Assembly (NCBI RefSeq): GCF_022965805.1
Contig: NC_133105.1
Span: 25,554,978 to 25,618,977, forward strand
Direction of reading: 5' to 3'
Length of the DNA: 64,000 nt
Origin: Primulina eburnea
Taxonomy: Eukaryota; Streptophyta; Magnoliopsida; Lamiales; Gesneriaceae
A program made the position numbers and the translations under genes. Below are positions 34,358-44,657 of this stretch, one piece after another. The notes under the pieces were generated by a model. It was not told the DNA's origin. It did no database searches and saw only the letters and a list, made by a program, of their open reading frames with translations. Numbering within the stretch: position 1 is the first letter of the stretch; each line of letters starts with the position of its first letter.

Positions 34358-34763
34358 ACTAGGTGTTATGGATGCAGGTGGTTCTGAGGGAGGTCTTGAT
34401 GAGTGATACTACTGGACTGATGGCGCACACAACCCGAGGACCAGCGCATTATTTTCCACAATACGCTTTACGATTTCTTTTAAAGATTTTAAGACTATTT
34501 ATTTATGCTTTTGAGAGGTTTTTTTTGGAGAGTTTAGTATGGGCTACACTTTTCAACATTTATTACTTTTTAGGTTTGGTAAAACGTTTTTACGATTTCT
34601 GGTTTGACTATTCCCTTTCAATTTTCAAATACTAGTTGGATGATTTACTTTAAAATGGTGCAAGATTATTTTTATGTGCATGTGCATGCAATGACCGAAA
34701 ATGTGAGATTTAAAAAAAAAAATCTAGTACTTTTAAAGCAATAAGAGATGAGGACATTTCAGT

Positions 34764-34780
34764 TGGTATCAGAGCAATGG
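34764..34780 (+). promoter_or_regulatory. Element E primer-binding site (tRNA-iMet)
   Basis: TGGTATCAGAGCAATGG two bases after LTR1. A perfect 12-base match to the initiator-Met PBS core. Confidence 0.92.
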
Positions 34781-35980
34781 TTCTGTAAAGGGTTGTGCCA
34801 CCATCAGCGCCGGGAAGATCAGTCGTCAAGCCTCAAATTTGTAAGTTTACATGCTTTATATGATTTTATGATGTTACCTGCATAAGTACATGACTTATAT
34901 GTTTACGTCACATGTTTGTTTTATATGCTTTGAATTTTTATACGTGATATGATATGAAATGAAAAATTATTTGATTTCAACGCATGTTGGTTTGTGGTGG
35001 AATTGGATTATGTTGATTTTTGGGTTTTAGTATCGACGTTCTATTTTTGGGCTATAAGTTAATGGTGAATATTATGAATGCTTTGGGACACATGGATTTT
35101 CTAAGAAAATATTTATGATTCATGGTTGCTAGTCGAATTAATTTTTGGAATTTCTCGTAAGTAATCATTATTCGAGGACTGCGATTATCTTGGGAAGTAA
35201 GAAAAAATATAAATTGGGATTTTAAGTTTGATGAAAGGTAAGTTTGGTTTTAGGAATTGATTTTTGGGTAAATAAGTGTAATTTTTGAAATTTTGCTAAG
35301 GGAAACCTATAGAAGGAAATTAAGAATGCAAAGAATTTATGAGCTAATCATAGGATTTTTGAAATTAAGGACCAATTAAGATAATTTTTGAGGAAATTAA
35401 GAATTAATTTTGTAAATCTGAAAGAATTTGGGGACTAGTTTAGCATTAAGAGATAATTAAATGGTTTAAATAATAAGAATTTTGAGGATTTAGACTTTTA
35501 AGAATATTTGGAACATAGGGATATCTTGGGTTATAATGTTATAAGGAATTTTAATCAAGGGTTTTTAAGAATGAATCAATATTAGGCTTGAAACCTAAGC
35601 GTCGACGGATGCATTTGGGATTTGAAGATTGAAATATGATAAGTTGATGAACATTTTGGGTATAAAATAAGGAAAGTAATATACGATAAGTATTGTCATC
35701 CATCTTTTAATTTTGGGAATTTTAAGAAAAATTGAAATTCGAGGTTATAATAGCAATAGCACTAAGTCATTTGGGTATTTTAAGTTGCGATATGAAAATA
35801 AGGATTTAGAAGGAAAATTAATTGGGATCAAGGAGACGTAATGACATTCTAGACCTTAAGTTTGATCAGAGTAGCGCAGCGGAAGCGTGGATTTTTGGGG
35901 ATACTAGAACTAAGTCTAAACTTTGGGTTATTAAGGATAAGCAAATTTCGAGGACGAAATTCAATTTAAGGGGGGAAGAT
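34781..35980 (+). other. Element E internal region, non-coding
   Basis: AT-rich sequence between PBS and PPT with no gag or pol motif in any frame. It ends GGGGGGAAGAT before LTR2. It resembles leader plus 3' untranslated sequence joined after loss of the coding part. Confidence 0.8.
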
Positions 35981-38900
35981 TGTAACGCCCCGAAAATTTA
36001 AAGTTCCACGTAAACCACATGCACGCAAGTTATTAAATTCTTTTGTATTTTAATTAAATGCTTTAATTGCATGGATTAATTATGTTATGCATTTTTGCAT
36101 GTTTAAAATATGTTTTTCTACATGATTGCACTAAAATGTATTTTTAAAGGTTATTCGAGTTGCGATCGAGGAACGGAGACCGAGGGCTGAAAAATAGAAA
36201 ATGATTTTTATTAAATAGTTGTTTTTAATTATTTACAAATTTGGGTGATGTTTTTTATTATTTTTTAAAATAAGGGTTTTCGAGGTGATTTTATACGCTG
36301 GGACGTAAATTTTATCGGTGTTGGTTTTTCAATTAAAATACGAGCTTTTTGGCAACCCGGCTAATAAATTCACATATTTAATAAAATAAAAACTTTGTTA
36401 GTTTTTTAATAATCCTAAAATAGACTAATGGGCCTAATTTAATGGCTTATTAGGCCTAAAGTCTAGATTATGGATTTGATGGTATTTAAAGTGTTAATTG
36501 TTGCAAAACCCTACACAATTCAAGACACAAAATCGGCCACTCAATTTTGAAAAAAATAAAACTCTCCCTCACAAACCCTCACGGCAGCACCCTAGCAATT
36601 GGAAGGAGATTTTCGTAGGGTTCTAGCGAGTTCTAGCCAAAGTCGTCCCTCCCGTTCTTCGTCGTCAACGGATTTTCGCGCGTATAATACGCAAAGGCAC
36701 ACCTTAATCTCCCTTGCTCATCCATTATATCATATTATGTCTTTGAATTATTGTTTACATAAACGTCATGAAAGCTTTGTTCAGATTTTCGAGTTTCTGT
36801 CTATGTGGTGTTCGAATTCTTGATGTTTTGATGCAACTAATTTGTTTTAGGCTTGGTTAAGGGGCTGCCATGATGCTATACATGTTCAAGCAAAGATTTA
36901 AATATAAAACTAAGCCTTACACTCGCCCTTGACAGCAGGAAATCGAAGGAAAAAACCAAGAACCGAAAAGATAATTGCACACAACCAACTTGCTGTCAAT
37001 TCACGAGGGGCGATCGGGTTTGTCTTGGAAGGATAGGGGCTGGGTCTTGGCTTGGTCCAGGGCTCGGTCAGGGTCTGTTCTTGGTCTGGGGAGAGTCCTA
37101 GCCAAGCTAGGACTCATAACCGAAGGGCGGGGGCCACCCGAGAAATCGCACAGCCTTGGTGCAGGGTTCGCGCCACCCTCAGGCGTTTGTGGCTCGATGC
37201 ATGGGGCATGGGCTGGGCTAGGAAGGTTCATTAGGGTCCTAAGCAAGTGTCCATGGGCTGGGTTCGGTTAGTATAGCGTTGGTTGGAGCCACACGATCAC
37301 ACACAATGTTTTCGCACTTGTTGTAACTCTCGGCCGGATAAGTAGTAGATTGGGTGGTCTCGTTTTTGAGTTTTTGGGACTTGTTTTGGCTAACTTAGAG
37401 TCCAGTAGGGTACTTTGTCATGTTGGGAACCTTTTGGCTCGATATGACTCGGGACAAACTCGTGAAAATTAAGAGATGGCTCGGAGTCGAAGTTTAGATG
37501 TCAAAACGAGTTTTAAAATAAATAATTTTTGGAAAACGACTCACGGGGGTCGAGTCGTGGTCCATAAGGGCTAAAATAATATAAAAAGACTAAATTTAGA
37601 ATTTAGGAATTTTATATTAAAGTTTGGTATTTTTCGGGATTAAAACACCGTTAAAATAATTAGGAAAGATAATTGAAAAAGTCTAACATTTAAGCCAAAT
37701 AAAATTATGAAAAAATTCACGTAAGCTTAAATAATTATTTGGGACATGTTAGAGTCATGAAATCAAGAAAAGAATCGAAAACAAAAAATGTCGAGTCCAG
37801 GGGTAAAACGGTCATTTTATACCGGGAAATTAGTAAAGGTCATGGCAGTGCCCTATTTGCTGTTTTAAATGCTAATATGATTATTTTTAATGTTTATGAA
37901 GGTTTACAAGTTAAAATGATTATTTTATGGTTTTGATTGTTAAAACGATGATTTTAACTATCTATGGATTTTTATGACGAAACGATAACGATAAAAGACA
38001 TGTTGCATGCTTGGTTTAAAATGAAAAATGTTATATGCACGTTTTTTTCTTAGTAATGATAATACGTTGAAGGATGTGAAGGGATTGTGACTAACACGAT
38101 GATATGTTGGAGATATCGTGAGGGTTATGGTCCCAGTGGGAGCCCGACGATCGTATTTCCTTGGATACGGATATGTATATGTATATGATGATACGATATT
38201 ACGCAAGGCAAGGGCCCAGTTGACCGGTGAGAGTGTTGCTGGTGTCCTCCGCCGCCCAGTACTGTGGTTACATGTAGATGGAACCATTGTCTAACACGTA
38301 TATGAAAGTCACAATCAACGATCCGATTTCAACAAACACGAATACGAACATGAATATGAATACAAGTATGGACACGAATATGAATATGTTTAAGGGATAT
38401 GTTTATGCCTTTGAAAATGTTTTTATGCTTCACGAAAATGTTTACGAAAGCGAATAAGTCTAAAGTTTATGCATCTTCATGAAATGTTATCTTACGTAAA
38501 TGTATTTTTCACAGTTATATGTTAACTATATTATGTATTACTCGATCTAAAGATTATGGTGTGTTGAGTCTTTAGACTCACTAGGTGTGATGGATGCAGG
38601 TGGTTCTGAGGGAGGTCTTGATGAGTGATACTACTGGACTGATGGCGCACACAACCCGAGGACCAGCGCATTATTTCTGCATTACGCTTTACGATTTCTT
38701 TTAAAGATTTTAAGACTATTTATTTATGCTTTTGAGAGGTTTTTTTTGGAGAGTTTAGTATGGGCTACACTTTTCAACATTTATTGCTTTTTAGGTTTGG
38801 TAAAACGTTTTTACGATTTCTGGTTTGACTATTCCCTTTCAATTTTCAAATACTAGTTGGATGATTTACTTTAAAATGGTGCAAGATTATTTTTATGTGC

Positions 38901-38985
38901 ATGTGCATGCAATGACCGAAAATGTGAGAGATTTAAAAAAAAAAATTCTAGTACTTTTAAAGCAATAAGAGATGAGAACGTTTCA
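35981..38985 (+). repeat. Element E LTR2
   Basis: 3005 bp, matching LTR1 with scattered substitutions and the 23-bp loss at the palindrome. The stem-loop is at 38566-38579. The right edge TTTCA is followed by ACACT and resumed copia gag codons. Confidence 0.93.
38566..38579 (+). promoter_or_regulatory. Conserved LTR stem-loop (element E LTR2)
   Basis: GAGTCTTTAGACTC followed by ACTAG, identical to LTR1. Confidence 0.55.
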
Positions 38986-41900
38986 ACACTATTGACAAAT
39001 GTTACAAAATTCATGGCTTTCCGGTTGGTCATCCAAAATATAAGCAACAACAATTAGGCATCGGTCAGCAGATACATGTCAATCAAACACATTCTTCACC
39101 TGCTTCCTCAGTGAATTCAATGGGAAATTCTCTGAATTCTGATCAGTGCAGACAGCTTATTGCCTTCTTGAGTTCTCAGCTTCAACTTGGTCATCCTAGC
39201 ACACTAGACACACAGCAGCTTGAGCCTTCCGCCTCTTGTTTCAGTGGTAAATACTCTTTGGCCTTTGGTCTTAATCCCTCCTTTAGTGCAAGTTGGGTAT
39301 TAGACACAGGAGCCACTCATCATATTTGTTGTTCATTGAGTTTCTTCTCTTCGAGCAAGTCATTTTCTTCAAATGTTACTTTGCCTAATAATTCAGTGGT
39401 GTATGCTACACACATTGGTTTAGTACAATTGTCTCCTTATTTGTGTCTGGATAATGTGTTGTTTGTCCCTCAATTTAGCTTTAACTTGCTTTCTATCAGC
39501 TCGTTAACTAGTCAAATTCCTTGCTTGGTTCACTTTCTTTCTGATTCCTGTTTTATTCAGGCACTTACCACGAACAAGATGATTGGGATGAGTAGAAGGA
39601 TGGGAAATCTGTACATTCTGCATCACTCTAACCCTTCTCCAACAGTCTCCAACCCTTCTCCAACAGTCTGTAATGTTTCTTTTTCAAAACTAGAGCTGTG
39701 GCATTATAGAATGGGTCACACTTCTTTTCCTAAGCTACAGTTTTAGAGAATGCTTTTGGTGTTAATTCTTTAAAACATGATGGTATGATGCATTGCTCGA
39801 TATGTCCCTTGTCCAAGCAAAAGAGATTACCTTTTATCTCGCAAACCACACTATGTAATAGCCCTTTTCATCTACTTCACATTGATATTTTGGGTCCTTT
39901 TTCTCCTTTGAGCATTGAGGGATACAAATATTTTTTGACTATTGTTGATGATTATACTCGTTTCACATGGGCCTACTTGCTGAAATCTAAATCAGATGTT
40001 TTGCATATATTTCCAAACTTCTGTAAAATTATTCATACCCAATTTGGACAGAAAATTAAATCGGTTCGATCGGACAATGCTCCCGAACTCAATTTTTCTG
40101 ATTTTTATAAGTCCGAGGGAAGCATTTCTTACCATTCTTGTGTTGAAAGGCCACAACCAAACTTTGTTGTGGAAAGAAAACATCAACACATCTTGAATGT
40201 GGCAAGATCCTTGATGTTTCAATCCAATATTCCCTTGTCATACTGGAGTGATTGTGTTCTCACCTCTGTTTATCTTATCAACCGCATGCCCTCTTCCCCA
40301 CTTTCAAATCAAACTCCTTTTGAACTTCTTTATCATAAGAAACCTCTGTATGGTCATTTGAGAGTTTTTGGTTGCATGTGTTATGGATCCACTCTCTTGA
40401 CTCATCGCACAAATTTATCCCCTCGTGCCATTAAATCTCTCTTCCTTGGATATCCAAGTGGTTATAAAGCCTACAAATCCTCAATTCTTACAAACGAAGT
40501 ATACATTAGTCGGGATGTAGTGTTTCATGAAGCCATTTTCCCTTTTATGGACCAGCCACCTTCCCCTACACACCAAGATTTTTTTTTCTGATGGTGTTCT
40601 TCCTACACAGAAATCTGTCACGCAAGAAACAACTATAGATTCTTGTCCCACATCTCGGTCACATAGAGTCTGTAATAGACCACTTCACTTACGTGATTAT
40701 CACTGTTATTCTACTCAATTTTCTCCCAACTCGTCCACTGCTCATCCTCTGAATCTTGTTCTTGGTGGTACTCATTTATCCAAGCCATATTCTGTTTTTG
40801 TACACAATGTTTCCTCCATCATTGAACCTCAATCTTTCTCTCAAGCTGTTGTTAAGCCAGAATGGTGCCAAGCCATGGCTACTGAACTTGAGGCATTGGA
40901 ACGTAATGGGACTTGGTCTATTGTTTCCTTACCGATTGGGAAGACCGTTGTTGGGTGTAGATGGGTCTATAAAATTAGTTTCATGCTAATGGTAGCCTAG
41001 AATGATACAAATCTCGCCTTGTTGCTAAAGGCTACACGCAACAAGAGGGGATTGATTATCTTGAAACCTTTTCCCCCGTTGCAAAGCTTGTCACAGTTAG
41101 AGTTTTGTTGGCCTTAGCTTCAATTCATGGATTGTTTTTGACTCAACTTGATGTCAATAATGCCTTTTTTCATGGCGACCTCTCTGAAGAAGTTTACATG
41201 TCTTTGCCTCTGGGTTATCAACGTAAGGGGGAGGATTTTCCTCCCAATGCATTGTGCAAACTGCACAAGTCTATCTATGGTCTCAAACAAGATTCGAGGC
41301 AATGGTTTGCAAAATTTTCCTACACATTGATTCGGATTGGTTTTGTTCAATCTCATGCTGACAGTTCTTTGTTTGTAAAAACTCGAGGACATACGTTCTT
41401 GGCATTGTTGGTATACATCGATGATATTGTACTGGCCACCAATGATAAAAAGGAAGCCACTGACTTGAAAATATTTTTGGACAGCTGTTTCAAGTTGAAA
41501 GATCTTGGGAACTTGAAGTACTTTCTTGGTATTGAAGTTGCAAGATCTTCAAGGGGAATATCTATATGTCAACGCCATTATGCTTTACAAATTCTTACAG
41601 AAACAGGTTTATTGGGTTGCAAATCGCGTTCTACTCCCTTGGATGTTAACTTGAAATTAAGCATTGAAGATGGTGAGCTACTGCCCGACCCTTCGTTGTG
41701 TCGAAGATTAGTGGGAATGTTATTATACCTCACTATCATTCGACCTGATTTGGCCTATTCAGTGAATCGATTAAGTCAATTTGTTTCTTGTCCAAGGGAA
41801 CCGCACCTACAAGCTGTGTACTCCGTTCTCAAATATGTGAAAGGCACAGTTGGACAGGGCATGTTCTATGCTTCTTATTCATCCTTAAAGCTCAGTTTTT

Positions 41901-42675
41901 TCTCGGATTCTGATTGGGCGACATGCCCAGGTACACGTCGCTCTGTTTCTGGCTACTGTGTTCTTATCGGAGAATCCTTGGTTTCATGGAAATCTAAGAA
42001 ACAACACATGTTTCCAGATCTTCTGCTGAAGCAGAATACAGGTCAATGGCCGCCGCTACTTGTGAAGTCATTTGGATGCTAGCAGTACTTAAGGACTTTT
42101 GTACCTGATTTGGCCTATTCAGTGAATCGATTAAGTCAATTTGTTGCTTGTCCAAGGGAACCGCACCTACTAGATGTGTACTCCGTTCTCAAATATGTGA
42201 AAGGCACAGTTGGACAGGGCATGTTCTATGCTTCTTCTTCATCCTTAAAGCTCGGTTTTTTTTCGGATTCTGATTGGGCGACATGCCCAGATACACGTCG
42301 CTCTGTTTCTGGCTACTGTGTTCTTATCGGAGAATCCTTGGTTTCATGGAAATCTAAGAAACAACACATGTTTCCAGATCTTCTGCTGAATCAGAATACA
42401 GGTCAATGGTCACCGCTACTTGTGAAGTCATTTGGATGCTAGCAGTACTTAAGGACTTGTGTATCTCATATAGTGATCCTGCAGTCCTGTTTTGTGATAG
42501 CCAATCGGCCATTCACATTGCCTCCAATCCAGTGTTTCATAAGCATGCAAAACATATCGAGATTGACTGTCACATTGTACGAGAAAAGGTGCAGCGTGGG
42601 CTTATCAAAGTGCTACATGTCTCTTCTCAATTTCAACTTGCAGACTTATTCACTAAGTCTCTGTTGCCGTCTTGA
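38986..42675 (+). pseudogene. Copia D gag end and pol (PR-IN-RT-RH) pseudogene
   Basis: Resumes gag at TIDKCYKIHGFPVGHPK. Protease: SWVLDTGATHHIC (about 39293). Integrase: LELWHYRMGHTSFPKL, CSICPLSKQKRLPF, HIDILGPF, VDDYTRFTW, RSDNAPEL and VERKHQHILN. The segment before VERKH reads SCVERPQPNF where SCVYTPQQNG is usual. RT: MATELEALERNGTWSIV, LTQLDVNNAFFHGDL, LCKLHKSIYGLKQ and LLVYIDDIVLA. RNase [51 protein letters not shown] and [12 protein letters not shown]. Frameshifts or stops occur near 39745, 40590, 40985 and 42010. A 360-bp duplication repeats the RT/RNase H join and part of RNase H. It is non-functional. Confidence 0.93.
41743..42462 (+). repeat. 360-bp in-frame tandem duplication in copia D RNase H
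   Basis: 41743-42102 and 42103-42462 align at an exact 360-bp offset with few substitutions. Both copies carry the same one-base deletion in QHTVSRSS-type sequence (reads CAACACATGTTTCC), so the frameshift came before the duplication. Confidence 0.93.
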
Positions 42676-42724
42676 TTTCGCATGCTGCTTACCAAGATGA
42701 GTGTTCACAACATTCACACTCCAT

Positions 42725-42736
42725 CTTGAGGGGGCC
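42725..42736 (+). promoter_or_regulatory. Copia D polypurine tract
   Basis: CTTGAGGGGGCC immediately before the 3' LTR. Confidence 0.8.
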
Positions 42737-42935
42737 TATTAAAAGCGTTAGTAGGATAGGAAACACGCTTCTTAGTCTTGTTAACCACACTCACACATGG
42801 GCACATATAAATAGTTACAAGCGGTTACTGTATAATTCATTGAACATTTTTCCTTTTCATTCCTTGTGCTCGTCTGAAGACTTGAGCTTACTTCAATGGA
42901 AATTCTTTTGTTCAATCGCTTTATGCTTTCTAATA
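42737..42935 (+). repeat. Copia D 3' LTR
   Basis: 199 bp, TATTAAAAGCG...TTTCTAATA, followed by the TCTCC duplicate. Confidence 0.95.
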
Positions 42936-42940
42936 TCTCC

Positions 42941-43513
42941 ATTATTACTGCTCACTCTCGGTCAATCTTCGCTGACTGCTTCCAATTACCGCTGATTTCC
43001 GACCTTTCTTATAAAAATTCTATCCATAAATAATTGCCTCGTGCCTAAGTAGTCAGTTCTTGTTTCGTTTATTCCAGAACCTGTATCAGGTTTCAAAATG
43101 CGCAAGTGGGGTTTCTCGAGGTAACATGTCATGAGAGTCCCAAATAGGATGGGTTTCTGCCATTGAGGGGTTTTTGGGGATTTTCTGCTGCTCCTAGTGT
43201 GGAGGGAGAATTTAAAGTTGACATAAGTAAATCGATAGATATTTTTTGCTGCTCCTAGTGTGGGGGGGATTCAGTTTGTTTGACATAAGTAAATCGATAG
43301 CTATTTTTTGGAAGTATATTCTGGGTGTACGAGATGGATATGTTCAAAGCTTTGTGATTACATCTATTACTCTAAATCATGACCTACTTTTAAGCATTCC
43401 AAGGGCACCAATGCAGTTTTCTTTATTCAAAGGTTTGTTAATAATAGAAGTAGTTTTATGGAATTGTCTAATATCAATCGACAAGGTAAGAGGCATTGCC
43501 ATGTGGGGCTTGA
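42941..43513. other. Host spacer between copia D and copia A
   Basis: Continues the host sequence left of copia D. It contains a ~61-bp tandem duplication (43186-43310; each unit has TGCTGCTCCTAGTGTGG and GACATAAGTAAATCGATAG). No gene recognised. CTTGA at 43509-43513 is the copia A target duplicate. Confidence 0.55.
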
Positions 43514-43995
43514 TGTTAGAGTAGGTGCCCGTCGAGCCAATTGTTGGCCGAGTGTTCACAATGAAACTCTATGTATAAACGATCTTTATTTTAATAATAT
43601 TTGAAATTATTATTTTGGCACTTTTTTATCTGTATACCCATGCTATTTGCATAGATAAAGTCCTTGAATATACAAAAATGCTCTAATTTTTCTAGTGCAA
43701 AATTAGAGTGGATCTAGCTTGTTGGTGGTGGGCTTAATATTTGAGCAAGGTGGGCTCAAAGGGAAGCTTGTAGAAGGTCAACCTTTCAAGAGCCAAGTTG
43801 TTTACATCTTGGTTGGAGCCATCATCAACCTCAAGAGGTTGATAGGTAACGATTTCTCAACACACTATGTACGACATTTTTGTGTTTTTGTATATGCTAC
43901 ACCTAGTACTAGAGGTGGCCGAAATTTTCCATGTGTTTTTCAAAAATTTTATTGCTTCCGTTGCGCTTTCGGTCACCTAAAATCGATCCCTTTCA
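43514..43995 (+). repeat. Copia A 5' LTR with ~1.6-kb internal deletion
   Basis: Only 482 bp against about 2060 bp in the 3' LTR. The first ~160 bp and last ~320 bp match the 3' LTR, and the junction lies near 43674-43680 in an A-rich stretch, suggesting A-run microhomology. The last segment starts with the 10-bp-stem hairpin at 43681-43708. Confidence 0.9.
43681..43708 (+). promoter_or_regulatory. Conserved hairpin in copia A-family LTR
   Basis: CTCTAATTTT, 8-nt loop TCTAGTGC, AAAATTAGAG. Identical copies lie at 46483-46510 (solo LTR) and 61217-61244 (3' LTR). It lies about 300 bp before the LTR 3' edge, so it should be in the transcript. Confidence 0.6.
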
Positions 43996-43997
43996 AG

Positions 43998-44009
43998 TGG
44001 TATCAGAGC
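43998..44009 (+). promoter_or_regulatory. Copia A primer-binding site (tRNA-iMet)
   Basis: TGGTATCAGAGC two bases after the LTR, an exact match to the initiator-Met PBS core. Confidence 0.92.
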
Positions 44010-44657
44010 TAAGGGTACTAGTTTTTGTAGCATATACATGATATTATATTGAGGTCAATTTCTAACCGCATGAGACAAATTTTTGCATCAAATCGTGGCC
44101 GGTTTTGGGGACGACTTTGGGCAGCAAGTTGCTGCCCATTTCGGGCACCTCGGCCTGCCCGAGGGGCTGCCCATTTCGGGCAGCAAGGGCAGCCACTTCC
44201 CGAAACCCCCCCCCCCCCCCCCGATGATTTAGTAAAAAAAATTTTGCTAAAGTTGGCCGGAATCCGGCGACGGAGCTCCGGCAACGACGATGACGACTAG
44301 GGTCTCCAAAAGTGTTTTGGATTATCAAAGTGTCATGGGCCTTGAATTTGTTGGTCCATGAGATGGCTAACATATTTTTTGAAATTTTAAATGGGCGAAA
44401 AATGTTTTTGGTGAAAAATGAGTTTTTGGGCACTTAAGTTTAAAATTACAAAAAATTTGGACTTTAATTATTTATAGTAAATTGTGATTTACAAGAAATT
44501 CGGTTATAAATAAATTAATTTGAAAGAAGACAAAGGTGTTTGTATACTTTGTTAATTTAGTTTATAATCGTGGCGGTTAGTGATTGGATCAAGATATATA
44601 ATATTGGATCAATTAATTATTGTGATAATTAATTGATAGTATATGATATGTGATATT
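44010..44657 (+). other. Copia A 5' leader, first part, with GC-rich hairpins
   Basis: Untranslated RNA leader. Three GC-rich hairpins lie at 44119-44184 and a run of 17 C at 44206-44222 follows. No gag start is found here. The leader is cut by the solo LTR at 44658 and continues at 46802. Confidence 0.75.
44119..44184 (+). promoter_or_regulatory. Cluster of three hairpins in copia A leader
   Basis: GGGCAGCAA-G-TTGCTGCCC (44119-44137), CCTCGG-5nt-CCGAGG (44148-44164) and GCTGCCC-ATTTC-GGGCAGC (44166-44184). All have perfect stems and start about 110 nt after the PBS. The position matches where retroelement packaging or dimerisation signals usually lie. The function is inferred. Confidence 0.6.

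Larger units (their letters stand above)
31737..34761 (+). repeat. Element E LTR1
   Basis: 3025 bp, TGTAACGCC...ACATTTCA. It contains a 10-bp-stem hairpin (32848-32870), a perfect 20-bp palindrome (32891-32910) and the conserved stem-loop (34344-34357). Small open frames in it are not conserved intact in LTR2. Confidence 0.93.
31433..38985 (+). mobile_element. Element E: non-coding LTR retrotransposon, tandem form
   Basis: The order is: 304 bp of internal 3' end with PPT, LTR1 (31737-34761), PBS, 1.2-kb internal region, PPT, LTR2 (35981-38985). LTR starts TGTAACGCCCCG and ends TTTCA. No gag or pol is present, so it is a large-LTR non-autonomous derivative. The right end abuts ACACT of the copia gag, but the left end lacks LTR and target duplicate. 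The structure fits an LTR-internal-LTR-internal-LTR array that then lost its first LTR and most of its first internal region. A short duplicated ATTGTCATCCATCTTTTAAT marks the left junction. Confidence 0.85.
30338..42935 (+). mobile_element. Copia D: Ty1/copia element with TA...TA LTR ends
   Basis: Plus-strand element with 199-bp LTRs (30338-30536 and 42737-42935) and a perfect target duplication TCTCC (30333-30337 and 42936-42940). PBS, gag, protease, integrase, RT, RNase H and PPT are in copia order. Element E (31433-38985) is inserted in gag; without it the element is about 5 kb. Short LTRs and total size fit the Ale/Retrofit type. It is dead because of frameshifts in pol. LTR ends are TATTA...TAATA rather than TG...CA. 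Confidence 0.95.

Noticed and set aside
44018..44433. Gly/Pro-rich frames on both strands near 44.2 kb
   Set aside because: Produced by the GC-rich hairpins and the 17-C run in the copia A leader.
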